Shown here: positions 12,720 through 24,965 of the stretch, piece after piece
How the letters are laid out: the number at the start of each line of letters is the position of its first letter
How positions within the stretch are numbered: the first letter of the stretch is position 1
Assembly: GCA_002007465.1 (NCBI GenBank)
Contig: LNAC01000274.1
Location: 379,198 to 443,197, forward strand
Direction: 5' to 3'
DNA from: Ailurus styani
Lineage: Eukaryota; Chordata; Mammalia; Carnivora; Ailuridae
Length of the DNA stretch: 64,000 nt
Notes under the pieces: model-generated
What the model was told of the DNA's origin: nothing
Seen by the model: only the letters and a program-made list of their open reading frames with translations
The model's database searches: none
Position numbers and translations under genes: made by a program

Positions 12720-13360
12720 TGCCCAAATTTGGCAGGAGACGTAAACTTACAGATTCAAGAAGGTCAGTGAACCACAAACAGGATTGACCCAAGAAAATCT
12801 ATATCCAGACACATCATCATCAAATTGCTAAAAACGAAAGACCAAAAATAAAAAGTCCTTAGAGAAAAATCAGTTCACAAAGGATCAGCACTGACCGAGT
12901 CTCTGGGTTTCCCAGTAATACTGAAAGCTGGACAGAATAGACAGTGCCTTCAAATCTTCTATGGAACTAACGACAACCTGATATTCAAGTCTGAGGGCAA
13001 ACCAGAGGTCTTTTCAGACACACAAACACTCACAAAAACTGTCCCATGTTCCTCTTCTTGGGAAATAAAGCACAAAAGAAGCCAATGAAGGACCCAGGAA
13101 AAGAAAGAGAGAAACCACAAGCCATCCATGAGCCAGATCCAGACACAAAGCCAGTCCAACAGGAGCTAGGGGGGTATTTTTTAAAAAAACAAATAGATTA
13201 TTTGAGCACTGGAATAATTACTGATAGCACTTGACAGATCTACTGGAATATATTTTTTAAAATGCACTCCTAAGTTCACAAAAAAATTTGGCAAATAAAA
13301 GTAACTGGCAAATGTGTAACTACTCTGTGTAACAAATGTATAATTACTATGTAACTACGT
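12720..13360 (+). mobile_element. HAL1/L1-like remnant
   Basis: The order of motifs is that of HAL1/L1M non-coding ends: agacacatcatcatcaaatt, ttgctaaaaacgaaagacca, gatattcaagtctgagggca and ttttcagacacacaaacact. The exact subfamily cannot be decided by eye. Confidence 0.6.
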
Positions 13361-13569
13361 AGCTGGACGAGGAAGGAACCCATCAGGGCACCCCGTCCAG
13401 GAAGGGCCAAGAAAAGAAGCAGCTTTCTCTTATTATATTCTTCGGTATTGTGTGATTGTAAAGCTGTATGTACATATTACTTTGATTTTTTAAAAGAGAA
13501 TTATAAAATTAAGTAACAGGATTTTAGAATTAGAAGGGACGTCTACCACCAGTGAGTCAAAGTCATGAA

Positions 13570-13680
13570 GGAATTTTTCCAATACAGACGCCAGGCCCTA
13601 CCCTGGAGAGTCCAATTCAATAGCTTCGGAAGAGCCCAGTCAGCTAATGAGCACCTCTGGCTGAGGGAAACCTAATGAAA
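13570..13680 (+). mobile_element. Possible MER5-type fragment
   Basis: aatacagacgccaggcccta followed by ccctggagagtccaattcaa parallels MER5A ('acagattgctgggccccacc'). Short and weak. Confidence 0.4.
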
Positions 13681-14984
13681 ATTGGGCTATAATTAACTTA
13701 TCTGGAAGAAGTATGGTAAATTTGTTTCAATCCGTACGTAACTAAAGAAATTAGATATTCATCTTTATTTCTCTTTGTTCTGGTAGGAACCCAGTGCTAA
13801 GGTCTCAAAAGAATTAAAATGACCTCAATCAACTCTGCGGTAATCTAAATCGCAAGACTGGCAAGAGACACGAATAAATTGGAATCTGAAAAATAAATTC
13901 TGGGCCACCAAAGAGCATAAACAAAGCAAACGGAAGCAGAAAACAGCATCAACCAAACAAGAAACCATTCCAACACCCATGCCTTGTGCATGAGCCTGGG
14001 AGAGCAAATGTGCATTTGTCCACACTCGCGTGCGGCATCTACGTGGTCAGAGCTATGGCTAGAAGCTACGCTTAAGAGAATGGAAATGGTTTCCTCTGTA
14101 AAAAGATAAAAGGCCTGTCCAGGAACCACACTGATCAGCGGCAGCTCCTAGGTGTGTCCTCGGAAGAACCACGACACAGGGAGGGAGGGAGTGCCACTGG
14201 TCCCCAAGTTGGGGGCAAGGACCAGAGCCAGCCCTCCCCCTTAGACTTCTCCCCTTGGAAAGCCCAGGCCCTCCAGCCCCACACCGTCCTCTCCCATGTC
14301 CCCAAGAGGGCATGCCGAGTGTCTGCCAGAGCTGGAGGGCTCCTGGCACGCGTCCTGAGCACCCTGCCACCAGTCCAGCGGCCCTACACTAGTCACAGCC
14401 GCCGAGAGCAGCACCCCTCCTCCTTCCCTGGTCTGGATCAAAATCCCTGCCTTCCCAGGGGAGGAGCAAGGGCAGCCACTGGCCACTCATCCGGGTGGGA
14501 TCAACCGAGTGGGGCTATCACATCCCATTCCTGGGGAGCCCTGTGACCAATTAACCGCATGGTTTCCTCCAAGGGTACGACAGAGAGTGGCGCAGGGGGA
14601 AAGGGGAGGAACCAGGAAGAGGGCAAAGAACCAGGACAAGGGAGACGGTGCCTTTACTACCACACTCACTACAATAAGCCAGGCTGTGAAATGAACTAAG
14701 CCAAGTGTCTGCTGGGCGGTGCTGACGGTCTGGTCCGTCTATGAGGGTCGGGAGGACAGAGCGTAGGTCCAAGGCTCCAGTGCTGTCCTAAGAAGACACT
14801 TCTCCTCTAATGCCCTCACAGGCTTCTACAGGATGAATGAAGTGGGTGGGCAGGTGGGTGGACGGGAGGAGGAGACAGTAAAGCGCATTCGTACAAAACT
14901 GAGCTTTGCATCCATCTCCCAGCAAGCTTTCCAGCTAAGCCCCCTGTATCTCACGGTGCACAGAGCCTCACGTTGACGGGAACT

Positions 14985-15110
14985 GCAGCCAGCCCACCCG
15001 CGGCACAGGAGAGGAGCTGAAGTTCCAAGTGGTCAGATGACTCGGTCAAGGTCACAGAGACTGGCCATGGTGCTGGCAGTCAGCCAACCTGAAAACCCTC
15101 CCGGTTCTCT
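14985..15110 (-). mobile_element. MIR-like fragment (antisense)
   Basis: gaggagctgaagttccaagt, ggtcagatgactcggtcaag and gtcacagagactggccatgg resemble reverse MIR ('agaggttaagtgacttgccc aaggtcacacagct'). Confidence 0.55.
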
Positions 15111-15587
15111 CCACTCTTGCTTTAGAAGAGCCTGTGCGCCACCATCAACGGCGAACGTGCCGGTCCTACCACAGCACATGGCGCGGGCACCAAGGGGACC
15201 CTCCCTCCTCCTGGCTAGGTTCCAGACGACTCTGAGAAGGGCAGAAGCCCAGGGAGCAGGGCTCTGCTGACCCAGGCTCATCTCCACCTGTCGAAAGATG
15301 AGCACAGGTGAGCCCTTTTAAAACACTTCTTCTGTGATGTCACTCCTCCCAGAAAAGCCTGCAGGAAGCTGCCACCTGGACAACATGCAAATAAGCAAAG
15401 CGGACTTTCGCTGTCGGGGTGCAGACCAGGAGTGGGGCCGGCAGGGAGGTGACGAGAGACGGGGCTGGACTTGGGGGCCACTGCGGAGGCTCTTTCTTGA
15501 CCTGTAATGGGTCAGTCTGGGAAAAGCTGTCCAACTCCACACTGGGGTTTGCACACCTTTCTGTACGTATGCCATCCTTCAGAACAA

Positions 15588-15784
15588 GGGGCACCTGGGC
15601 GGCTCAGTCAGCGAAGCATCTGACTTTGGCTCAGGTCATGATCTCAGGATCCTGGGACGGAGCCCTGCATCAGGCTCCCTGCTCCTCCGAGAGTCTCTCT
15701 GCCTCTGCCCCTCCCCCTACCCATGCTCTTTCTCTCTGTCTCTCAAATAAATAAAATCTTTAAAGAAAAACAAAAATTAAAAAA
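15588..15784 (+). mobile_element. Can-SINE
   Basis: Head ggggcacctgggcggctcag, A/B-box region with ggctcaggtcatgatctcag, CT-rich middle, and AAATAAATAAAATCTTTAAA tail. Sits in RPTOR intron 2, antisense to the gene. Confidence 0.94.
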
Positions 15785-17099
15785 CACACAGCACTCACTC
15801 CTCAGGAACGTCTGTACTTCTTTGCAGCCTGTATTTATGCGGACATCTCATCGGTATCTGTTAACTGACTTCCTGACTGCATACGCATACTGCCTACTAG
15901 ATCAAGTACAGATTTCTCTGTATGGCATTCAAGGGCACTAATTAGTTGTGTAACCTTGAGCAGCTAACTTTGACTAAGAAAATAATCATGGCCAAGGGCC
16001 ACGCTGAGACCAGAAGTGGTCGGCACAGTATCAGCCGTAATGCCCGCGTGCATTCTACCGTGAGACGCATATGCAGTGGGGGCACCTCACCCCACTGAGG
16101 GCAAGGGCAGAGCGGGGAGCCCCAGCAGGGAGGCTCTGGCTTGAGCTGGACGTGGCCTTCCCAGTGCCTGTGGGTCCCAGGACAGGCGCCACCATCCTAT
16201 GGTGCAGCCGGCCCTAACCATTCAGCCTCCCCCCACCCCCGCCGCACAGCCAGGAAATGGATGCGGTTCCTGCACTGTCTGTCGCCGCACGGGCACCGGG
16301 AGCTGGGAGGATCCGCACAGAGTGGGGGAAGTTGGGATGCGGCCTGTCCGGTGCAGACCCTGCCACTCACACAAGGCCCTCTGTGTACGGGGGGCGGGGG
16401 AGGCCACGAGCCATTATGCATGCCACCTCGGGGGACACAGGGACACAGAGACACTCCAGGCCTAAGCGGGCCCAGAAAACAGGGTCTCCACGGCAGGCCC
16501 GGTGGGGCACCAGGCCCACGGCAGTGGGTAACCGACACCCGGGGGCCCAGCCTGTGCTGCGAGGGCTCCGTCCCCACAGCTGGGCCCCTTCTCCTCCTCG
16601 GGGTCTGGGCCCTCGCCACCCCCTGCAGAGGCCCCTCTCTGCACCCGGGCTGCGGTGAGTCATCCACGCTCAGCGTCTTCTGAGCTCCTGGCCGCTCTGG
16701 GCAGCGCCAGCTCACGTCCCGGAGCCAGCTGTCGGGCCCCTAGAGGACAAGGAGCGGCATTCGCCTCTCCTCTGTGCTTACGCGGAAGCTTCCCCCTCAC
16801 AAACACCTGCAGACCAGCCTGCGGGCCAACCCCGAGTTGGCTGGAACAATCGAAGGACAAGGCCCAAGGCAGGGCTCTGTCAACCCGAGGACATGCGGAG
16901 ACAGACGGTCACTCTGTCCGTAGCTCGTGTGCGCCGCGTCCCTCGGTGCCCCGGGGAAGGGGGCGGACAGAAAAGGCCTTCCTCTGGGGACAAAGAGGAA
17001 AACGCAGCTAGGTGCCTCCCAAACACTTCCTTAGGATTCCAGAATTTTCCAGCGCCTGGCAAACCTCCAGCCTTCCCAGCTCCGATGATACACGGCTCC

Positions 17100-18060
17100 C
17101 GTTAACGGCACAGGAAAACTCCCAGCTCCCGGGCGGTCCCCCGCTCAGCAGTTGGCGCGTCTGTGCCCCGCTCTCGAGCCCGGTATCCCTCCGAGAGGCA
17201 CGGGCACCCCGCTCCTCAGTGCGGGGCTTCTGAGTATCACGCTGTAGCATTTAATGCCGGGCCACAAAACCAAACAGCCTCTCCCGGCTTCTCTGCGGAG
17301 AGCCGTGTCGCTTCCATGAAACAGGCGCATCTCATCATCCGGCGGCGGAGGGGCCGGGGTGGGGAGAGGCGTTGAGAGCCAGCCGTGCGGCGAGCCTTCC
17401 CTGCGCCAGGGGGGGCGGCGGGGCGAGGCCGCTGGGGAGCCATGCACTCGGGAGCGGCGCCGCAAACCTGCTCCTCCTGTATTCTGGCAACTGCTGTCAC
17501 CATCGGGAAACCGGAAGGGCCACGTCCCGCCCTCGGCCAGCTCCGCGCTGGGAGTCCCCGTGTGTGCCCCCAGGGCCGGCTCGGGGACGCCAGAACAGAC
17601 GGAAAAGTAAGAGTCGGCCCGCGTGCCGGGCTGCCCGCCCCTTGGCCCCTGAGGTCGGGCGGTTTCCGCGAGCAGAACACCGAGCGCCTCCATCGGCTGA
17701 GCTCTGCAGCCAGGAAGCCGTCCCCCGCGATGCCCCCCCCGCCCGGCACAGAGACCCCCTCCTGCCCCTCCACGGGCCTACGGGAAAGCGCGCGACACTC
17801 GGGGGCACTGACCGAGGCACGGTCCGCCAGGCCGGGAACACCGCCCTCTGCTCTCAGACCTGCGCAGAGACCTCGGGCGGCAGACGGCCCAGGGGCGGCA
17901 CGCAGGCCCCGTCCCCCTGGCTCCTGAGCTCCCGAGCGGGCGCACGGCGCAGAAGAGAGGCAGCCGCAGGAAGCACCTCCGGTTCTGCGCAGCCTGGCGG
18001 CGGGCGGTCTGCGCCCCGAGCCAGGGTCACCCTCCCTGGGAACTCTCCCAGCCCAGAGGC
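17100..18060. promoter_or_regulatory. CpG-rich block in RPTOR intron 2
   Basis: Dense CpG from about 17100 to 18060 (for example ggcggcggggcgaggccgct), inside a GC-rich stretch of 16.1-18.4 kb. No repeat is recognised. It may be regulatory or only a GC-rich isochore peak. Confidence 0.5.
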
Positions 18061-18492
18061 CGGGGCCATCACCACTCCCTTGTACAGATGAGGGACCTGC
18101 TGAGGGAGCAGCGGAGAGGAACAGGTGAGGGTCCTGACGAACGCAGACCCTTCGGACTTCAGGTGATGCGGCACAAAGCCGGAGAGGGACCTTTCAGCTA
18201 CGTGGACACGCCGGCCCTGCGGGGGCTCTTCCTTGCAACCCCTTCCCCCGCCGTGACACACTCGGACATTCACAGCCTGAAAAGGGCAGAACCAACCCCT
18301 CCCCGGGCCTGGGTGCCCTCGCCCTGTCCGAGCCGCTTCACGGCCTTCAGCGCCTGAAACCCCTCGCCCGGCACCCCTCGTCCCCCCACACGCAGGGCCC
18401 TGGCTCGGCTGCTCTTCCTCTGGTCGCGGCTCGTTCTGGGCTGGTGACCTCCCCAGCCCCCTTCCCCGACCAGCTCGGCCTTTCTAGCTGGG

Positions 18493-18533
18493 CCCTGGAA
18501 GCTGGAAGCTGGAAGCTGGAAGCTGGAAGCTGC
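18493..18533. repeat. 7-bp tandem repeat (CTGGAAG)
   Basis: About six consecutive copies of a 7-bp CTGGAAG unit (phase arbitrary). Confidence 0.9.
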
Positions 18534-18669
18534 TTTGCTCACCAGCCTTCCGCAGAACGGAACCCACGTCTCCACGGCTGGGCCCCAACTCCCAGTCCCG
18601 GTGGCCGCTCGCATCGCGCCCGAAACCTACCGCACTTGTTCAAAATGCTTCACCTCGTCCTAGAGCACC

Positions 18670-18701
18670 GGGGGTGGGGGCGGGGGGGTGCTCCCAGGGG
18701 G
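18670..18701 (+). other. G-quadruplex-forming motif
   Basis: G-runs of 5, 5 and 7 separated by single bases, then another run of 5 after eight bases. It meets the usual four-run G4 pattern on the + strand. Confidence 0.7.
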
Positions 18702-21129
18702 CCAGGCCCGCCAGGGGCTCGGAGCCCGTCCACGGGATGGGAAGAGGCATATGCGTGGAGGGGTTGGGGACCTGGCGGGGAGGAGGACAGACACCTGTGG
18801 GGTAAAGGGCAGGATACAGGAGTCGGACGGGGTGCACACAGCAGGGGCGAGAAGCTGCCTCACACAGCGTAAAGGAGAACGAGTAACCATATCAAGCTGT
18901 CAGAGGAGGGAGTTACAAACATGGAAAAGTCCTGCGGGGCTGGAAAGGAGGCAGTTCTTAACCTGCACCTACAGAAATACAGATGTGAACATGGATGCAC
19001 AGAAAGACACATGTGTGCACACACACGCATCAGGGAAAGAAGAGCAACGAGACACTGGTTCCCATGAGAGCACCAGCACCCAGATCCCAGTTTCTCAATC
19101 TGGGTGCCGCCAACAGGAACTGGGCTCCTGGGAAGTGTGGTCCGTGCCCGGATGGGGCAGAAAGCACAAGCCAGAAGTCAGGACTACTCAACAACAGCAC
19201 CAGACAAGGGCCACAGGAGCCACTGGGACAGGGCTGGCTGGCAACCGGGCACACCGTGATGAGCAACGGTGACACCGGACTGTAACCCACCGAATGAAAA
19301 AGGAAACCGCTGAGCTCACGCTGAATACGCTCAAAGTCAAGTGAGACATACCCACACAGTGTAGCTACACACCTCTTCTCCAAACTCGTCATGACTTACA
19401 AAGGGGAAGGGGGGCATGCAGAGTGGAGCGTTCCAGCAGCACCTGCTTCATCAAGTGCTAAGCAAGTCAGTTGCATAACCAGTAACAGGATAAATGTACT
19501 ATGTGCCACCTCACACATGCTGTGGGAGGAAGGCAGATCGCTTCTGCGACACTCCTGCTAATCCCGAGGAGACAACGGGGCGTTCCACTAAACCCAGCTG
19601 TGATCCTCTGGGTGTCAGGGTCATGAGCGTCCAGGAAAGACTGACGACCTGGTCCGGTTTGGACAGGACGGAGCCCAGGGCATCACACAACGCCGAGCCA
19701 GGTCTCTGTGCCACAAACGGCATCCTGGGACCAGGGATGCACCTGAAGGCGCCCCGGGTCACCCCGGGGTGATGGCCACGCCGGGGTCACACTTGTGGAA
19801 TCACAGCAACTCATCGGAGTGGCATTGCAGGAGCTGACTCTCATGCAGAACAGGAAAAAAGCTCCTTAGCTCTGTGCTTGCAAGTCTGGGATCTTTTTTT
19901 TTTTTTTCAATATAAAAATTAAAATGTGCACTGCTAGATACTACTGCAAAGTTGCCAAATCAAATGCCCAGGAGTCTTCTTTCTCTTATTCCATACACTA
20001 ACATCACCATCAGAAGGGCCAGCCCCACTCACTTTTGAAATAAAGGCCAAATACAAATTTTTTAACATAGAAAAGGCATATGTCCTTTTGAATTCAAAAT
20101 CCACTGAAATTAGTACAGAGTAGATTACATTGCTAAATGGCAGAGAAATTTTTAAAATATGGTTTAAAAAATCTATTCATTTCCTGGACTTTTCAAAGCA
20201 AGAAGGAAGTAAGGGATTCCTTTCGTTTTCACTGACACTGTCCCATAAACACCCATCAAAGAGACTGTGAGGTACAAGGGGGGGCCCCTTTTGATTTCTT
20301 GGGGCAGCGGGAGCAAATGCCCAGAGAATCTAATGGGAGCCAAGGTCCTCACCTGGAAGGTACGATTCCATCCTCAGACACCACCACCCACATGATCCCA
20401 GAGGGCCCACGCGTCCCCGGGAGCACACCCTGGGATCCAGCTTGAGAAGCGGTATTCTAAAAACCTAATATAAGAGTACTTAAAGGGGGAGAAAATAGAA
20501 CACAATTGGTAAAATCCAGTTTTCACAAGGGATAAATGAAGTGGAAACAGTCAGTGGTGGCTAATAAGAAGTCAATTTCAGCGGCGCAGACGCCAGGACA
20601 TGGCAGGAAGCCAAGAAGGCCTCTAGGGAAATCAGCGACGGGAGCAGCTCCTCTGTCACTGGCCGTGGGGGACAAGAGGCCTGGGCTGCAGGCGGGGAGG
20701 CGGTGAGACAGAGACAGTCACCCTAAGACTCCGGAGACAGTGAGACAGGCAAGCAAAGTGGGAAAAACGACACTTTCCAACTCAGACCAGAATATAGGCT
20801 TCCACGCCCCCCCCCCATCCTGTCCCATCCAAAAGTAGAGCATTCCTCCGACACCTCTAGTAAGCCAATCACTGCTTCCTGCCAGCAAAAACCCTCTGGG
20901 GGGTTCTTCCAGTGAGCAAAAACAGGTTCTAACCGAGGTCTTTCCGTTCAATCCCAGCCGCATGAAGCTGGGCTTCACACAGCAGAGGAAATATGTCATT
21001 TGCAATTTTTGTTATTTAAAGTAGATGAAGGGTACAGAGTAGATTACAGCTTTTGCTGAGAGATGGAGAAAGCTGGAGGGGGAGGGAGCTGTTACCCCCA
21101 ACCTTATCAAAAGGAGAAAGCTAAATGAT

Positions 21130-21925
21130 CCACGGAAGAAACAAAGAAAAACCCACACTTCACTGTTAAATTACGCCAAAGTTTAGAGACAAAATAACAC
21201 CCAGCTCACTACAAACTCCTCCGTGAAACAAACGATAGACTACCTCTCAATGCATTTAAATGAGGGCGTCATTATCGTGCTCCCAAAGCCAAACAAACAC
21301 GTCGCAAGAAAACCACAAACCAATATCACTCATAAACACAGCTGAAAAAATTCCTTAACAAATTATTAGCCATCAAATACAGCAATACATTAAAAAAGAT
21401 AACACGAGTGGGGTTTATTGCAAGCACTCAAGGTTGGCTTAACAACCAAAACTCCATCAATGTAATTCACCACATCAACAAACGAAAAAAGAAAGCCAGG
21501 TGCTATGTCATAGATGCTGAGAAAGCATTTTGTAAGATTTGCCATTGACTCTTTTTTTTTTTTAAGGTTTTATTTATTTATTTATTTATTTGAGAGAGAA
21601 AGAGAGCACAACTAGACAGAGCGGCAGGCAGAGGGAGAGGGAGAAGCAGGCTCTCCGCTGAGCAGGGAGCCTGATACAGGGCTCAGTCCCAGGACCTTGG
21701 GATCATGACCCGAGCTGAAGGCAGACGCTTAACCAACTGAGCCACCCAGGGGCCCCTCAGCATTGATTCTTGATGAAAAAACTTTCAGCAGACTGAGCAA
21801 CACCACGCTGAATGCTGACAGCCTAAGGTCACCCCTCCCACGACACCAGGCTGAGAAGCACTGGGCACACCTTCCCCAGGGAGAACCAGGACTCCTTGAA
21901 GTACACACAGGAAACAGCCACTCCA
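21130..21925 (+). mobile_element. Old LINE-1 ORF2 remnant, interrupted by a SINE
   Basis: Landmarks of the L1 reverse-transcriptase region: aaaccacaaaccaatatcac, gtggggtttattgcaagcac, atcaatgtaattcaccacat and agatgctgagaaagcatttt. It resumes after the SINE at 21757 with cattgattcttgatgaaaaa. Highly decayed, no frame. It ends about 275 bp before exon 2 and is antisense to RPTOR. Confidence 0.82.
21552..21756 (-). mobile_element. Can-SINE inserted in an old L1
   Basis: Minus-oriented element running from poly-T and repeated TTTA to gccacccaggggcccc. Approximate target duplications (gccattgactct before, agcattgattct after) flank it. The L1 ORF2 remnant continues on both sides. It lies about 440 bp from the exon 2 donor and is in the same sense as RPTOR. 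Confidence 0.94.
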
Positions 21926-22200
21926 TTTTTTAAAAAGTGTACAAAGCTACTCTCATGTGCAAATTTAAAGGAGAAAACGCTATAATCCAATAATCATTAC
22001 TTATTAATTTTCCATGCAACACTTTGTGCAGGACAAATCACACCGTAAAGGTTCCAGAAGTCCAAAAAGAAATGAAGCTCTCCAATTCACACAAACCAGC
22101 CCGGCCTCCAGTGCACTCAGTGGGGCATGAGCCCTGCCCAGCCCAGAGCCCCACAGGGACCCTCACCACAGGCCATGAAGGGGGAAGGGGCCGCACTTAC

Positions 22201-22303
22201 CGATCCAGCACTCCAAACGTGCGCACGGGGTCGTCTTCACCACATCGGGAGGGTCCACGCCGACATTCAGGCATAAAACTAAGGCAACACTGACCGTCTT
22301 CAT
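22201..22303 (-). CDS. RPTOR: RPTOR coding exon 2 (raptor, mTORC1 subunit)
   Basis: This is the second coding exon of raptor, the cytosolic and lysosome-recruited scaffold that presents substrates to the mTOR kinase in mTORC1. Read on the minus strand it is 103 bp: 34 complete codons plus one base. The translation starts [15 protein letters not shown] and includes [18 protein letters not shown], which is identical to mammalian raptor from about residue 55 as I remember it. The acceptor is tttctag at 22304-22310, just before the exon, and the donor is gtaag (complement of 22196-22200). The last base G joins AT of exon 3 to rebuild an Asp codon, so the junction is phase 1 and consistent. The exon begins exactly with an in-frame ATG (Met55). 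It encodes the start of the conserved raptor N-terminal (RNC, caspase-like) domain. No frameshift or stop is seen. Exon 1, which encodes about 54 residues in human, was not found up to base 64000. Confidence 0.97.
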
Positions 22304-22554
22304 CTAGAAACATAATACAAACAACAAGTATTTCAATATGCGTCCCACTGACACACTATTCCAGGCTCAGAGATGCCCCTAGAACCTATGAGGCCCTGTC
22401 CCCATCACCGGCCTCTGCAACTGTCCTGTGCCACCCCGAGGTCCTGCACCAGTGACTTCCCTCTTGGAGGGGTTTCGGAGCAACTTGGGCAGACAGGAGG
22501 GGGTCCACGGCGGGAGAGGCCTCCGCAGGCTTCCTTACAATACGTGTCCAGAAA

Positions 22555-22930
22555 TAGAATTACTTGACTAAAAAATATGAAGGCACTTGCTACATTCTGC
22601 CAAAATCCTTCGCAAAAACTTTGTACAAACTTACACTCAACCAGGTAACAATACTATCGTTATTTAAAATCATTATGATTTGGTGAGAGAAAAATTGTCA
22701 CATTGATTCAGTTAGCATTCTTTTGGCGTTACTATTTCTTCAACTGTGTATTCACTATTTGAGACTTTGTGTTTTGTGGATTTCCTACTCAGGTTTATAC
22801 TACTACGCCGGCATTAGTGACTATTCCCAATGGACTTCATGTACTCTTTACATATGAAAGACTGCATCCACGTTATTTGTTGCAAATATTCCCCTAGCCT
22901 GGCATTTGCCATTAGAGTTATTTCCTGCCT
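22555..22930 (-). mobile_element. Old L1 fragment (antisense)
   Basis: Runs parallel to the antisense L1M sequence: tagaattacttgactaaaaa, acaaacttacactcaaccag and ttgttgcaaatattccccta. Diverged and only recognisable by order of motifs. Confidence 0.55.
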
Positions 22931-24084
22931 CTGGACAAAGCCTTGGTTCTATCATCTGATACAGATTCTGGAAGACCTATTCCTTCTCCAGCAGCCCAGT
23001 ATGCGGAATGTCAACCCTCCCGACCCAGCTGCTCAAAGTCAGAAACCTGGAGCTCATCCTTCAAACGTTTACTGAGTGCCTACTAGGTGACAATCACTAT
23101 TTTTGGGTGGTGAGGATATATCCGTAAACCAAAGAAACCAAAATCCCAGCAGAGGGTGGGGGGGTATCACTCCAAACAGGTGAGAGGGCTCCGAGCTGAG
23201 TTAGCAGCCGTGACCCCTCCATCTCCTGTTCCTGAACCCCGGAGACCAGCCCCGGACTCCTCACCCCGCCTGTTTCATCCAGCCTCCTAACCGCCTCCTG
23301 GGCCTGTCCCCTTCGCTATCGCTGCTCGTAGCCACAGCCAAGGCCACGCCGGCTCTGGGCTACGGTGGCTGCCCCTGCCGCCCGGTCCCCAGGGCAGGCT
23401 CCGCACTGCAGCAGAAGCACACCTTCACACACATCTGCTCGCTGCCCTGCTCTGTCCCTCCCAAACCTTCAAGACCTACATCGGAACTGTTCAACACACC
23501 TTCAAATCTTGAAAGCCCAATTCCTGCTAGTAAGCACGCCAGCTGGCTGCCACTGTCCCACCGTGAGTGGCTCCATGTCTCCCGCCGGCTTGGCAAGACC
23601 CGGGGTGTGACCTGGAAGGCCGCCCTCCCGCTCCACCCACCCGGACTCTCCCTTGCGGCCTCTGTGCAGACAGCACTTCTCCGGGAGGCTTGTCCCCAGC
23701 CCCAGTGGCGGCAGCGCCACCAGGCACCATGTTCTCCTGCTGGCAGAGCCCTCAGACCTAGGCTCCCCGGACCGGAGTGGACCCCTGGGGACGCCAACAC
23801 CCAGCACATGCCCGGGACCCAGGACCTCCCCGCTCAGTGAGGGCACACGTGGTTTTCTCCAGGTGTTGTAACGTGTTCTACATTTAACCCTCCAAGCCAT
23901 CTGGATGTGGCTGTGGTATGTGACACGGCACGAGGAGCAATTTCGGTCTCAAAACACGAGCCAATCACACCAATTCCCCCTGTTAAACAATCCCCAAACT
24001 CACAGGTTTGAGGACTCCTATAGCACATGTAAGTTTCCAGATAGACCAAATTCTACGTCAGGCTAACCGAATTTACCCCATCAT

Positions 24085-24345
24085 CCCATCAACAATGCTT
24101 GTACTGGTACCACACTGATTTAAGTAACTTCTCTTTATAACATTTCACAATGCTTGGGAGGGAAGGTTTCCTTTCTCACCATCTTTTTTAAGCTTTTACT
24201 TAGCTACACTTATATCCATCTCTTTTCTTCCTAAATTAATCAGTTAGTTATTCAATTTTTTAAGCCCATAGAGACTTAGACTAAAGTCGTATTAAACAGC
24301 ATATTGATAACATTGAGTATTTTAAATTGTCTTCTTTGATCCGAG
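24085..24345 (-). mobile_element. Probable old L1 fragment (antisense)
   Basis: ttgtactggtaccacactga resembles the antisense L1 ORF2 'ccagtaccacactgttttga' stretch, and the AT-rich sequence that follows is compatible. Weak evidence. Confidence 0.4.
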
Positions 24346-24372
24346 AATTCCACCTATGAGAGTTTGTCAGAG

Positions 24373-24558
24373 GGGCACCTGGGGGGCTCAGTTGGTGAAG
24401 TGTCTGCCTTCGGCTCAGGTCGTGATCCCACGGTCCTGGGATCGAGTCCCGCATCGGGCTCCCTGCTCCACCGAGCCTGCTTCTCCTCTACCTCTGCCTG
24501 CCTCTCTCTCTCTGTCTCTCACGAATGAATAAACAAAATCTTAAAAAAAAAAAAAGAA
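24373..24558 (+). mobile_element. Can-SINE with target-site duplication
   Basis: Head aggggcacctggggggctca, full body and a long A-tail. A direct repeat tttgtcagag occurs at 24363-24372 and 24559-24568. Confidence 0.95.
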
Positions 24559-24965
24559 TTTGTCAGAGAAAAATACCAAAAAATATAATACAGGGGAAGC
24601 CTGTGAGTGTAAAGATTTTCTTCACAGCGTTTACCATGAAGAACAAGTAGAAATGATCTTAATTTTAAGCAGATAAGGGAAAGTTCAAGCACGCCATTAT
24701 ATTCTCCTAACAGGATGACACTTCAATCCTTATAATGATAAATGGACAAAAGTTGATTCAAAAACACCCAAAAAACCATACCAAACATATACATTAATTT
24801 TGGCAAGAAGTGACAACGCCCTAATATTTGATTTTTCTACACGGGAACACAGTATGTATCTCCATCTATTCAAATCTTCTGTCAGTACTGTTTCCTTGGT
24901 TTTCTTCACCAAGAAGTCCTGCACGTCTCGTGGGATTATTCCCAGACACGTCACGGGTCCTTGGG

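Larger units (their letters stand above)
10901..22200 (-). other. RPTOR: RPTOR intron 2 (complete)
   Basis: Complete 11.3-kb intron between exons 2 and 3, bounded by the donor gtaagtgcgg at its right end and the acceptor ttcttcag at its left end. It contains one copy of an old DNA-transposon-like repeat, HAL1/L1-like and L1 ORF2 remnants, a MIR, two Can-SINEs in opposite orientations and a GC- and CpG-rich block around 16.1-18.4 kb. Outside these I see only unique sequence, with no further exon supported by splice sites and coding. Confidence 0.93.

Noticed and set aside
17372..18091. 239-codon frame in the intron 2 CpG-rich block
   Set aside because: Same GC effect, with several competing frames over the same bases and no domain or splice structure.
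20215..20460. Possible MER5-like DNA transposon fragment
   Set aside because: Only the last ~40 bases (ctgggatccagcttgagaag) resemble it, which is not enough to call.
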